Shown: positions 15,745 to 24,039 of the stretch, in pieces
Position numbering within the stretch: the first letter of the stretch is position 1
How the letters are laid out: each line of letters opens with the position of its first letter
Assembly: GCF_029168335.1 (NCBI RefSeq)
Contig: NZ_JARGYC010000002.1
Span: forward strand, 62,001 to 126,000
Origin: Psychromarinibacter sediminicola
GTDB lineage: Bacteria; Pseudomonadota; Alphaproteobacteria; Rhodobacterales; Rhodobacteraceae
Direction: 5' to 3'
Length of the DNA stretch: 64,000 nt
Position numbers and translations under genes: made by a program
The notes under the pieces: generated by a model
The model's database searches: none
What the model saw: only the letters and a program-made list of their open reading frames with translations
What the model was told of the DNA's origin: nothing

Positions 15745-16482
15745 TCAGAGATCGGTCTTCTTGAACACCGCTTCCGGAAGGGCGCGGATAAGGGCCATGA
15801 TCCAGCGCCAGACCGGCTTGGTGTAAACCACGTTGCGGCGCGTCTCGACGGCGGCGAAGATCGCGTCGGCGACTTGGCCGGGCGCGGCGGTGAGGCGCGC
15901 GGGCAGGTCCATGCCTTCGGTCATCTTCGTGGCGACGAAGCCGGGCTTGACGGTGACGACATGCACGCCCTTTCCCGCCAGCCGGTTGCGCAGGCCCGAC
16001 AGGAACGCGGTAAAGCCGGCCTTGGCGGCGCCGTAGACATAGTTGGACGCGCGGCCTCTGTCCCCGGCGACCGAGGAGATGCCGACCAGCGTGCCGCTGC
16101 CGCGCGCCTCGAACCGGTTGGCGACGACGCCCAGCGTCAGCGCTGGGCCTTCGAAGTTCGAGCGGATGTCGCGGGTGGCCGCGGCGAGGTCCGCCCGGTT
16201 GGTGGCCTGGTCGTTCATCGTCCCGACGGCGCAGACCGCGACCTCGGGCAGGTCCGGCAGGCTGTCGATGAAGGGCTCCAGCGCCTCGGTGGCGAGCGCG
16301 TCATAGGCGTGGCAGGTGACCGTGACGCCGGTCTCGGCCGCCAGTCGCTCGGCCTCGGAGCGCAGCGCGGCGGGGTCGCGGGCGGCCAGCTGCAGCGGGT
16401 GGCCCGCCTGGGCGAAGCGGCGGGCGGTGGCCATCGCAATGTCGGAGCGCGCGCCGAGGATGAGGACGGGTCTTCCTGTCAT
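15745..16482 (-). CDS. Short-chain dehydrogenase/reductase
   Basis: 245 residues. The Rossmann nucleotide loop is unusual: VLILGARSDIAMATARRFA in place of TGxxxGxG, similar to DprE2-like SDRs that reduce keto-sugars on polyprenyl carriers. Catalytic Ser is in GISSVAGDRG, and Tyr/Lys in YGAAKAG. The C-terminus (YTKPVWRWIMALIRALPEAVF) is hydrophobic and could touch the membrane. ATG 16482 is preferred over a longer frame. The adjacent alpha/beta hydrolase gives no firm clue to the substrate; no DprE1-like oxidase is present. Confidence 0.82.
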   Translation of the reverse strand: MTGRPVLILGARSDIAMATARRFAQAGHPLQLAARDPAALRSEAERLAAETGVTVTCHAYDALATEALEPFIDSLPDLPEVAVCAVGTMNDQATNRADLAAATRDIRSNFEGPALTLGVVANRFEARGSGTLVGISSVAGDRGRASNYVYGAAKAGFTAFLSGLRNRLAGKGVHVVTVKPGFVATKMTEGMDLPARLTAAPGQVADAIFAAVETRRNVVYTKPVWRWIMALIRALPEAVFKKTDL

Positions 16483-16542
16483 GTGGTTCTGTCCCTGCTC
16501 TTTGCCGTCCGGCTTAGCGGATCGGCCCGGAGCGGCCAAACC

Positions 16543-17355
16543 CTAATCCGCCCCCGTCTCTCCGACGAAGGCGCGGGTGATCGGGCTGTCGGGCACTTCC
16601 AGCCCGGCGATCACGTCGAAATGGTGGCGGCCCGGGTCGATCTCCTCCCTGCAGTCGGGCCAGGCGTCGGACAGCAACCGGGCCTGGCGCAGGAATTCCG
16701 GCCGCTCGTCGGCGCCGACCCAGGCTGTCACGGGCACGCCGGGGATCGGCGTCAGCAGCGCGGGGCTTTCGGCATCGGCCTCGGCGTCGTCGATGGCGAG
16801 CGTGTCGTTCATCGCGGTGCGGCGCAGCGGGTGCAGGTCGTGCAGGCCGCTGATCGACAGGACCCCGGCGAGCCGCAGGCGGGGCGCGGCCGGCAGGGGG
16901 GAAAGCTGGCAGGCCATGCGCGCGACCAGATGGCCGCCGGCGGAATGGCCGGCCAGCCGGACCGGGCCGTCGACATGCGACGCGGCCAGGTCGATGGCGC
17001 GGCCGATATCCTCGGCGATCCAGGACAGCCGCGCCTCGGGCGCCAGCCGGTAGCCGGGCAGCGCCACCGCCCAGCCGCGCGCCAGGGCGCCGCGGGCGAG
17101 ATGCGACCAGAGCGACTTGTCGAACTTCATCCAGTAGCCGCCGTGAACGAAGACGGCGAGGCCGGCGGGCGGACCGTCGGGGCGGAACAGGTCGAGCCTC
17201 TGGCGCTCGTGCGTGCCGTAGGCGAGGTCGAGCTCGGCGTCGGGATGCTCTGCCCGGAACGCCTCGGCCGCGGCCTGCCAGGCGGGCGGGTAGCTGGCGG
17301 CGTCGGGGATGTAGGCCCCGTTCTCGTAGGCGTCGGTCCAGTCGAAATCGTCCAT
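16543..17355 (-). CDS. Alpha/beta hydrolase, kynurenine formamidase-like (HGGYW type)
   Basis: 270 residues from ATG 17355 (another ATG is five codons upstream at 17370). The oxyanion-hole motif HGGYW (FVHGGYWMKFD) and nucleophile GHSAGGH define the BNA7/carboxylesterase-like branch that includes eukaryotic-type arylformamidases. Catalytic Asp and His are probably in WVGADERPEF and GRHHFDVIAG. Cytoplasmic. If it is a kynurenine formamidase, the partner tryptophan 2,3-dioxygenase is not in the window. A generic esterase remains possible. Confidence 0.8.
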   Translation of the reverse strand: MDDFDWTDAYENGAYIPDAASYPPAWQAAAEAFRAEHPDAELDLAYGTHERQRLDLFRPDGPPAGLAVFVHGGYWMKFDKSLWSHLARGALARGWAVALPGYRLAPEARLSWIAEDIGRAIDLAASHVDGPVRLAGHSAGGHLVARMACQLSPLPAAPRLRLAGVLSISGLHDLHPLRRTAMNDTLAIDDAEADAESPALLTPIPGVPVTAWVGADERPEFLRQARLLSDAWPDCREEIDPGRHHFDVIAGLEVPDSPITRAFVGETGAD

Positions 17356-17528
17356 GCCTGTCCCCCCCATGCATCGTCCCCTGCCCGTTTATACGGTATT
17401 CGGCCCCGGTGCGGACGAAATCGTAACGGACGGCTTGTGTTCAAGCGGGGAAATTGGAGTATCGGTGAAGGAAACGGCCCCGGCCGAGCCGCGGGACCGG
17501 ACAAATGAACAAGACAGGGAGATCGAAG

Positions 17529-18665
17529 ATGAACATGAAGACACTTCTGGCGGCCGCCGGGCTGGCGGCGCTGACCGCGGCCGGCGCCGAGGCGCAGGTC
17601 AAGGTCGGGATGATCACCACGCTGTCGGGCGGCGGCGCGAGCCTGGGCATCGACACCCGCGACGGGTTCATGCTGGCCATCGAGATGGCCGGGCGCGACG
17701 ACATCGAGGTGATCGTCGAGGACGATCAGCGCAAGCCCGACGTGGCTGTGCAGCTGTCGGACAAGATGATCCAGTCGGACCAAGTGGATGTGCTGACCGG
17801 CATCGTGTGGTCGAACCTCGCGATGGCCGTGGTGCCCTCGGCCACGGCGCAGGGGCTGTTCTATCTGTCGACCAACGCGGCGCCGGCGCAGCTCGCCGGG
17901 CCGGGATGCCACCCGAGCTACTTCTCGGTCTCGTACCAGAACGACAACCTGCACGAGGCCGCCGGCGCGCATGCGACGAATGCAGGCTACGAGAACACCT
18001 TCATCCTCGCGCCGAACTACCCCGCCGGGCACGATTCGCTGAACGGGTTCAAGCGGTTCTACGAAGGCGGGCTGGCCGGCGAGATCTATACCGAGCTGGG
18101 GCAGACCGACTATGCCGCCGAGCTGGCGCAGATTCGCGCCTCGGGCGCGGATTCGATCTTCTTCTTCCTGCCGGGCGGGATGGGGATTTCGTTCCTCAAG
18201 CAATACGCGGATTCGGGGATCGACCTGCCGGTGGTCGGGCCGGCCTTCTCCTTCGACCAGGGCATCCTGCAGGCTGTGGGCGAAGCCGCGCTGGGCGTGA
18301 ACAACACCTCGACCTGGTCCAAGGACCTGGACAACGCGGCGAACGCGGCCTTCGTCGAGGCGTTCCAGGAGACATACGACCGGCTGCCGTCGATCTACGC
18401 GGCACAGGGCTATGACACGGCGAACCTGCTGCTGTCGGCGATGGACAAGGCCGACATCGACGACACCGAGGCGTTCCGCGCCGCGCTGGGCGAGGCGGAT
18501 TTCGACAGCGTGCGGGGCGGGTTCGGCTTTGCCTCGAACAACCATCCCGTCCAGGACATCTACGTGCGCGAGGTGATCAAGGAGGGCGACATCTTCACCA
18601 ACAAGATCGTCGGCATCGCAATGGAAGACCGCGCCAACGCCTATACCGAAGAGTGCTCGATGTGA
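17529..18665 (+). CDS. ABC transporter substrate-binding protein, branched-chain amino acid (LivK) type
   Basis: 378 residues. ATG 17529 has GGGAG 7 bases upstream; the signal peptide ends GAEAQ. The type I periplasmic-binding fold is seen in VKVGMITTLSGGGASLGIDTRDGF, the peripheral ligand pocket in GIVWSNLAMAVVPSA, and a conserved Cys pair (GCHPSYF and the C-terminal EECSM). It captures a small ligand in the periplasm for the LivHMGF-type genes that follow. Family members bind amino acids, aromatic acids, amides or urea, so the ligand is not assigned. First gene of a five-gene operon. Confidence 0.9.
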   Translation: MNMKTLLAAAGLAALTAAGAEAQVKVGMITTLSGGGASLGIDTRDGFMLAIEMAGRDDIEVIVEDDQRKPDVAVQLSDKMIQSDQVDVLTGIVWSNLAMAVVPSATAQGLFYLSTNAAPAQLAGPGCHPSYFSVSYQNDNLHEAAGAHATNAGYENTFILAPNYPAGHDSLNGFKRFYEGGLAGEIYTELGQTDYAAELAQIRASGADSIFFFLPGGMGISFLKQYADSGIDLPVVGPAFSFDQGILQAVGEAALGVNNTSTWSKDLDNAANAAFVEAFQETYDRLPSIYAAQGYDTANLLLSAMDKADIDDTEAFRAALGEADFDSVRGGFGFASNNHPVQDIYVREVIKEGDIFTNKIVGIAMEDRANAYTEECSM

Positions 18666-18672
18666 GCCTGAC

Positions 18673-18697
18673 GGGGTCCGGCCGCCGGCCGGGCCCC
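18673..18697 (+). other. Intercistronic hairpin between binding protein and permease genes
   Basis: Ten-bp stem with one G-U pair, 18673-18682 against 18688-18697, loop CGCCG, no U-tract. Such hairpins after binding-protein genes often protect the upstream mRNA and raise binding-protein output over the membrane subunits. Confidence 0.6.
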
Positions 18698-18717
18698 TCG
18701 CCTTACGGAAGCTTCCC

Positions 18718-19641
18718 ATGTCTCCAATCCTGATTGCGGAGCAGGTTCTGAACGGCCTGCAGTTCGGCGTCATGCTGTTCCTGATGGCGGCCGGGCTGAC
18801 GCTGATCTTCGGGGTCATGGGGCTGATCAACCTGGCGCACGGGTCGCTCTACATGATCGGCGCCTTCGCCGCGGCGGCGGTGGCCGGCGCAACGGGGTCG
18901 TTCCTGCTGGCGCTGGGCGCGGCGCTGGTGGCGGCGGCGCTGGCCGGGGCGATCGTGGAGCTGGTGGTGATCCGCCGGCTTTACGACAAGGACCACCTCG
19001 ACCAGGTGCTGGCGACCTTCGCGCTGATCCTGATCTTCTCGGAAGGCACCCGCTGGCTGTTCGGGTCGTTCCCGCTGTATCTCGACATCCCCGACTGGCT
19101 GTCCGGGCCGGTGACGCTGCCCGGCGGCATCCAGTATCCGCTCTACCGGCTGGCGCTGATCTGCGTGGGGCTGCTCGTGGCGCTGGGCCTGTGGCTGCTG
19201 ATCACGCGCACGCGGGTCGGCATCCGTATCCGCGCCGGCGAGAACGACCGCGAGATGATCGCCGCGCTGGGCGTCGATATCGGCAAGCTCTACACGCTGG
19301 TCTTCGCGCTGGGCGCGGGGCTGGCCGGGCTGGCCGGCGCGCTGGTGGGCGCGATCCAGTCGGTGCAGGTGGGGATGGGCGAGCCGGTGCTGATCCTGGC
19401 CTTCGTGGTCATCGTGATCGGCGGAATCGGGTCGATCAAGGGGGCGCTGGTGGGCGCGCTGCTGGTAGGTCTGACCGATACGCTGGGCGGCATCTTCCTG
19501 CCGGAGCTGTTCAAGCTCTTCACCGACGACGCCGCAGGCGCCACGGCGACCGGCTCGGCCTTTGCCTCGATGGCGATCTACATCCTGATGGCGGCGGTGC
19601 TGGTCTGGCGGCCCACGGGGCTTTACGGGGCGAAGGCATGA
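18718..19641 (+). CDS. ABC transporter permease, LivH type
   Basis: 307 residues with about eight membrane helices; the N-terminus EQVLNGLQFGVMLFLMAAGLTLIFGVMGLINLAHG is the diagnostic LivH opening. The EAA-like loop appears as ENDREMIAALGVDIGKLYTLVFALG. Its stop overlaps the LivM-type start (ATGA). Forms the inner-membrane channel with the next gene product. Confidence 0.92.
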   Translation: MSPILIAEQVLNGLQFGVMLFLMAAGLTLIFGVMGLINLAHGSLYMIGAFAAAAVAGATGSFLLALGAALVAAALAGAIVELVVIRRLYDKDHLDQVLATFALILIFSEGTRWLFGSFPLYLDIPDWLSGPVTLPGGIQYPLYRLALICVGLLVALGLWLLITRTRVGIRIRAGENDREMIAALGVDIGKLYTLVFALGAGLAGLAGALVGAIQSVQVGMGEPVLILAFVVIVIGGIGSIKGALVGALLVGLTDTLGGIFLPELFKLFTDDAAGATATGSAFASMAIYILMAAVLVWRPTGLYGAKA

Positions 19642-20618
19642 ACCGCGAGGCGATGCTGAACGCCGCCGTGCTGCTGGCGCTGGTGGCGGTGCCGGGCTGG
19701 GCGCTGTGGGCCGGGGAGCCATTCACCATCACCCTGGCGACGCGCGCGGTGATCTTCGCGCTGGCGGCAGTGGGGCTGAACATCGCGCTGGGGCTGGGCG
19801 GCATGGTGAGCCTGGGGCATGCCGTCTATTTCGGCGTCGGCGGCTACGCGATGGGCATCCTGGCCTGGCACGCGCAGAGCTATACGCCGCTGGTCGAGGC
19901 GCTGGCGATCCCGGGGACGAAATCCATGCCGGTGATCTGGCTGGTGGCGGTGATTTCCTCGGCCCTGGCGGCCCTCGTCATCGGGGTGCTCGCGCTGCGG
20001 ACCTCGGGCGTCTATTTCATCATGATCACGCTGGCCTTCGGGCAGATGGTCTATTTCTTCGCGATCTCCTGGCCGGCCTATGGCGGCGAGGACGGGTTGT
20101 CGATCTATGTGCGCAACGGGTTTCCGGGACTGAACACGCTGGTGCCGGTGCAGTTCTACGGGCTGTGCCTCATGGTGCTGCTGGCGGTACTGGCCCTGAA
20201 CTGGCGGCTGGCGCGGTCGCCGTTCGGGCTGGCGCTGAACGCGGCGCGGCAGGTGCCGCAGCGGGTGGAGACGGTGGGGCTCGACCCGACGCGCGTGAAG
20301 CTGGTGGCGCTGGTGATCTCCGGGGCGGTCACCGGGTTGGCGGGGGCGCTGTTCGCGGATCTGAACCGCTTCGTCAGCACCACGATGCTGAGCTGGCAGA
20401 TGTCGGGCGAGATCATGGTCTTCGTCATCATCGGCGGCGTCGGGCGGCTGTTCGGGCCGGTGGTGGGGGCCGGGCTCTACGTGATCCTCGAACATTTCCT
20501 GGGCGATCTCAGCGACTACTGGCAGGTGTTTTTGGGCCTGATCCTGCTGGCCGTTGTGCTGTTCGGGCGCGGCGGGCTGGTGGGCATCGTGGCGGGACGG
20601 GCGCGGACGCATGGCTGA
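19638..20618 (+). CDS. ABC transporter permease, LivM type
   Basis: 326 residues, about nine membrane helices. LNIALGLGGMVSLGHAVYFGVGGY is the LivM signature, and NAARQVPQRVETVGLDPTRVKLVALVISG the ATPase-contact loop. ATG 19638 overlaps the previous stop; its own stop overlaps the next start by 8 bases. Heterodimer partner of the LivH-type permease. Confidence 0.92.
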   Translation: MNREAMLNAAVLLALVAVPGWALWAGEPFTITLATRAVIFALAAVGLNIALGLGGMVSLGHAVYFGVGGYAMGILAWHAQSYTPLVEALAIPGTKSMPVIWLVAVISSALAALVIGVLALRTSGVYFIMITLAFGQMVYFFAISWPAYGGEDGLSIYVRNGFPGLNTLVPVQFYGLCLMVLLAVLALNWRLARSPFGLALNAARQVPQRVETVGLDPTRVKLVALVISGAVTGLAGALFADLNRFVSTTMLSWQMSGEIMVFVIIGGVGRLFGPVVGAGLYVILEHFLGDLSDYWQVFLGLILLAVVLFGRGGLVGIVAGRARTHG

Positions 20619-21356
20619 GGTCGTTCTGTCCACCCGGGGGATCACCAAGCGGTTCGGCGCGGTGACGGCGAGCGAGGATATCTCGCTGGACCTGCGCGCG
20701 GGCGAGATCCATGCGGTGATCGGGCCGAACGGCGCCGGCAAATCGACGCTGATCGCGCAGATCTGCGGCGGGCTGGCGCCGGATGCCGGGCGGGTGGAGT
20801 TCCTGGGGCGCGACGTGACGGCGCGGCCGGTCCGGGCGCGGGCGCGGATGGGGCTGGCGCGGACCTTCCAGATCTCGGCGCTGGCGATGGAGGACACGGT
20901 GCTGCAGAACGCGCTGCTCGGCGCGCTGGGGGCGTCGGGGCGGCCCTGGCGGTTCCTGCGCGGCGTTCTGACCGAGCGCTCCCTGCGCGACCGGGCCGAG
21001 GCGGCGCTGGCGCGCGTCGGACTGGACGACGTGGCCGCGGTGCGCACGGCGGAGCTGAGCCACGGGCAGCGGCGGCTGCTGGAAGTCGCGGTGGCGCTGA
21101 CGCTGGCGCCGCGCGCCTTCGTGATGGACGAGCCGATGGCGGGGCTGGGCAGCGAGGGATCGGAGCGGCTGACCACGCTTCTCGGCTCGCTGCGGCGGGA
21201 GGCGCCGATCCTGCTGGTGGAACACGACATGGACGCGGTCTTCGCATTGGCCGACCGGGTCAGCGTGCTGGTCTACGGCCGCGTCATCGCGACCGGCACG
21301 CTGGACGAGATCCGGGCCGATCCGGCGGTGCGCGAAGCTTATCTCGGAGACGCCGC

Positions 21357-21360
<4 letters not shown>
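20611..21360 (+). CDS. ABC transporter ATP-binding protein, LivG type
   Basis: 249 residues. Walker A GPNGAGKST, an ABC signature of degenerate type (LSHGQRRLLEVAVAL, with SHGQ where SGGQ is usual, as is common in LivG) and Walker B AFVMDEPMAGLG. Starts at ATG 20611, overlapping the LivM-type gene. Hydrolyses ATP with the LivF-type partner at the cytoplasmic face. Confidence 0.92.
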
Positions 21361-22043
<683 letters not shown>

Positions 22044-22047
22044 CGGC

Positions 22048-22064
22048 CCGCCGGGCGCCGGCGG
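22048..22064. terminator. GC-rich hairpin between convergent LivF-type and isoaspartyl peptidase genes
   Basis: CCGCCG (22048-22053), loop GGCGC, CGGCGG (22059-22064) in the 25-base gap; no U-tract on either strand. A possible bidirectional terminator, weak. Confidence 0.35.
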
Positions 22065-22068
22065 CGGC

Positions 22069-22989
22069 TCAGTAGATGGCGATCGTCCGCTCCAGGTCGT
22101 CGCCGGTCCAGCCGCGATACATCCCCTCGCAGTTGAACGGCGCCGCGACGCGCCCCGCCGCATCGACGGCGACGAGGCCGCCGGAGCCGTTCAGCGCGGC
22201 AAGCTCGTGGCCCACCACATGCGCGGCGGCCTGCGCCAGCGATTCGCCCGCAAGGCGCATGCGGGCGTCGATCTCGTGCGCGACGCAGAGCCGGATGAAC
22301 GCCTCGCCGTCGCCGGTGGCCGAGACGGCGCAGGTGCGGTCGTCGGCGAAGGTCCCGGCCCCGATCAACGGGGTGTCGCCGACCCGGCCGGGGCGCTTGG
22401 CGGTCATGCCGCCCGTCGAGGTCGCCGCGGCCAGCCCGCCCGCGCTGTCGCGCGCCACGGCGCCGACCGTGCCGTGGCGGCGGGCCGGGTCGTCGTCCAG
22501 CGTGCCCTCGGCCTCCATGCGCAGCGTCTCTAGCAGGGCGTCGTACCGGTCCTGGGTAAAGAAATACTCGGCCGGCGCCTCCTCGATGCCGGCCGCGCGG
22601 CCCAGGCGCAGGGCGCCGTCGCCGATCATCAGGACGTGCGGCGACCGCTCCATGACGCAGCGCGCCAGCCGGACCGGGTTGCGCGGCCCGAGAACGCCCG
22701 CCACGCAGCCTGCGCGACGGTCATGTCCGTTCATCACCGCCGCATCCATCTCGTGCCGGCCGTCGCGCGTGAAGACGGCGCCGCGGCCCGCGTTGAACAA
22801 GGGCTCGTCCTCCAGCACGCAGACCGCCGCGGTGACGGCGTCGAGCGCCGTGCCGCCGGCCGACAGCACCTCCTCGCCGGCGCGCAGCGCGCGGTCCAGC
22901 CCGGCGCGGGTCTCGGCCTCGCGGTCGGGGGTCATGCGGGCGGACGGGATCACTCCGGCGCCGCCGTGGATCGCGAGCGTGTAGCCGAT
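22069..22989 (-). CDS. Isoaspartyl peptidase / type 2 L-asparaginase (Ntn-hydrolase)
   Basis: About 306 residues. The N-terminal strand LAIHGGAGVIP is invariant in the family, and autocleavage is expected before Thr174 in RHGTVGAVARD, giving alpha and beta subunits with Thr as nucleophile. It hydrolyses beta-aspartyl dipeptides and asparagine. Next to cyanophycin genes it is the natural enzyme for beta-Asp-Arg released by cyanophycinase. The start is odd: a strong AGGAGG precedes ATC (22989-22987) by 5 bases, and no ATG, GTG or TTG lies between there and the essential HGGAG, so I place initiation at ATC. Confidence 0.87.
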   Translation of the reverse strand: MGYTLAIHGGAGVIPSARMTPDREAETRAGLDRALRAGEEVLSAGGTALDAVTAAVCVLEDEPLFNAGRGAVFTRDGRHEMDAAVMNGHDRRAGCVAGVLGPRNPVRLARCVMERSPHVLMIGDGALRLGRAAGIEEAPAEYFFTQDRYDALLETLRMEAEGTLDDDPARRHGTVGAVARDSAGGLAAATSTGGMTAKRPGRVGDTPLIGAGTFADDRTCAVSATGDGEAFIRLCVAHEIDARMRLAGESLAQAAAHVVGHELAALNGSGGLVAVDAAGRVAAPFNCEGMYRGWTGDDLERTIAIY

Positions 22990-23178
22990 GGGAGCCTCCT
23001 GCGGTTGTCGCCCCGGCCGGACCGGCCAAGATAGGCGGCAAATGCGCGCCCGAATGGCGTATTTAGTGGCAGGAGCACACCATAACGTCAATCCTTTGGA
23101 GGGGGAGTATGCTTTTCCCGGTATGGTGCTACACTCGGGCACAGGGTAGGAAAGGGTGATCGAACCAAAGGTCATGAG
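22990..23178. promoter_or_regulatory. Divergent promoter region between isoaspartyl peptidase and cphB
   Basis: 189 bp shared by the two divergent cyanophycin-degrading genes. It is AT-richer than the flanks. An imperfect inverted repeat (AGCAC-ac-CATA at 23074-23084 against TATGGTGCT at 23122-23130) frames the middle. I cannot identify a convincing -35/-10 pair, so a specific promoter is not assigned. Confidence 0.4.
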
Positions 23179-24039
23179 ATGAACATGCAAGCGAACGTGC
23201 CCATACGGGGGCCGCTCATCGCGATCGGCGGCGCCGAGGACAAGTCGCAGGAAGCGGCAATCCTGAAGCGGGTGCTGACCTATTCGGCCACCAAATCCCC
23301 GGTCGTCGGCGTCATCACCACGGCAAGCGCGATCCCCGAGGACGTGTTCAAGGGCTACGAGACGGTCTTTACCACGCTCGGCGCGTCCGAGGTGCTGGAC
23401 ATCCGGATACGGGACCGGAGCGACGCCGCGGCGGAGCGCTTCATCGCGATGATCCAGCGCGCCGACGTGATCTTCATCTCGGGCGGCGACCAGATGCGCC
23501 TGACCAACATCCTCGGCGGCTCGCCGGTGCTGGAGGCGATGCGGGCGCGGCATGCCGAGGGCGCGGTCGTCGCGGGGACCAGCGCCGGGGCGGCCTGCCA
23601 GTCCTCCACCATGGTCTATGGCGGCGCCGCCACCGACAGCCTGCGCAAGGGCGCCGTGAAGATGGCGGCGGGGTTCGGGCTTGTCGACGGGGTGATCATC
23701 GACACCCATTTCCTGGAACGCGGCCGCTTCTCGCGGCTGATGGAAGTGGGTGCCACGAACCCTGAATTCCTTGGCGTCGGCATCGGCGAGGACGCCGCCG
23801 TCTTATTTGATGACGACAAAATACTTGCCTTTGGCCCCGGTCACATCATCCTCGTTGACAGTTCGAACATCACCGGTTCGAATGTCTTTGAGCTTGACGA
23901 TGGGGAGGCCGTCACGGTCCACAACGTCACGATGCATGCGCTGGTCGACGGGTATGGATACAGCCTGAGCGACCGGCGGGTCCTCGGGCCGGAAGAGCTC
24001 GGGGCGAACAGCCTGGAGCCAAGGATTGCGTATACTTGA
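23179..24039 (+). CDS. cphB: Cyanophycinase
   Basis: 286 residues of the S51 serine-peptidase family. PLIAIGGAEDKS opens the fold, DVIFISGGDQMRL precedes the nucleophile Ser135 in AGTSAGAACQ, and the His is probably in IIDTHFLERGRFSR. It cleaves cyanophycin (multi-L-arginyl-poly-L-aspartate) to beta-Asp-Arg dipeptides in the cytoplasm. No signal peptide, so it acts on the cell's own granules rather than on external polymer. It overlaps cphA by 14 bases. Bases around 23790-23910 are visibly less GC-rich than the rest of the gene. Confidence 0.93.
   Translation: MNMQANVPIRGPLIAIGGAEDKSQEAAILKRVLTYSATKSPVVGVITTASAIPEDVFKGYETVFTTLGASEVLDIRIRDRSDAAAERFIAMIQRADVIFISGGDQMRLTNILGGSPVLEAMRARHAEGAVVAGTSAGAACQSSTMVYGGAATDSLRKGAVKMAAGFGLVDGVIIDTHFLERGRFSRLMEVGATNPEFLGVGIGEDAAVLFDDDKILAFGPGHIILVDSSNITGSNVFELDDGEAVTVHNVTMHALVDGYGYSLSDRRVLGPEELGANSLEPRIAYT

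Noticed and set aside
17371-18830. Minus-strand open frame covering the LivK-type gene and running into the alpha/beta hydrolase
   Set aside because: The LivK-type protein is intact on the plus strand, and the hydrolase ends properly in its own frame with a good start at 17355.
23074-23130. Long inverted repeat as an operator between the isoaspartyl peptidase and cphB genes
   Set aside because: The arms are imperfect (two-base bulge) and 37 bases apart; not strong enough to name a regulator.
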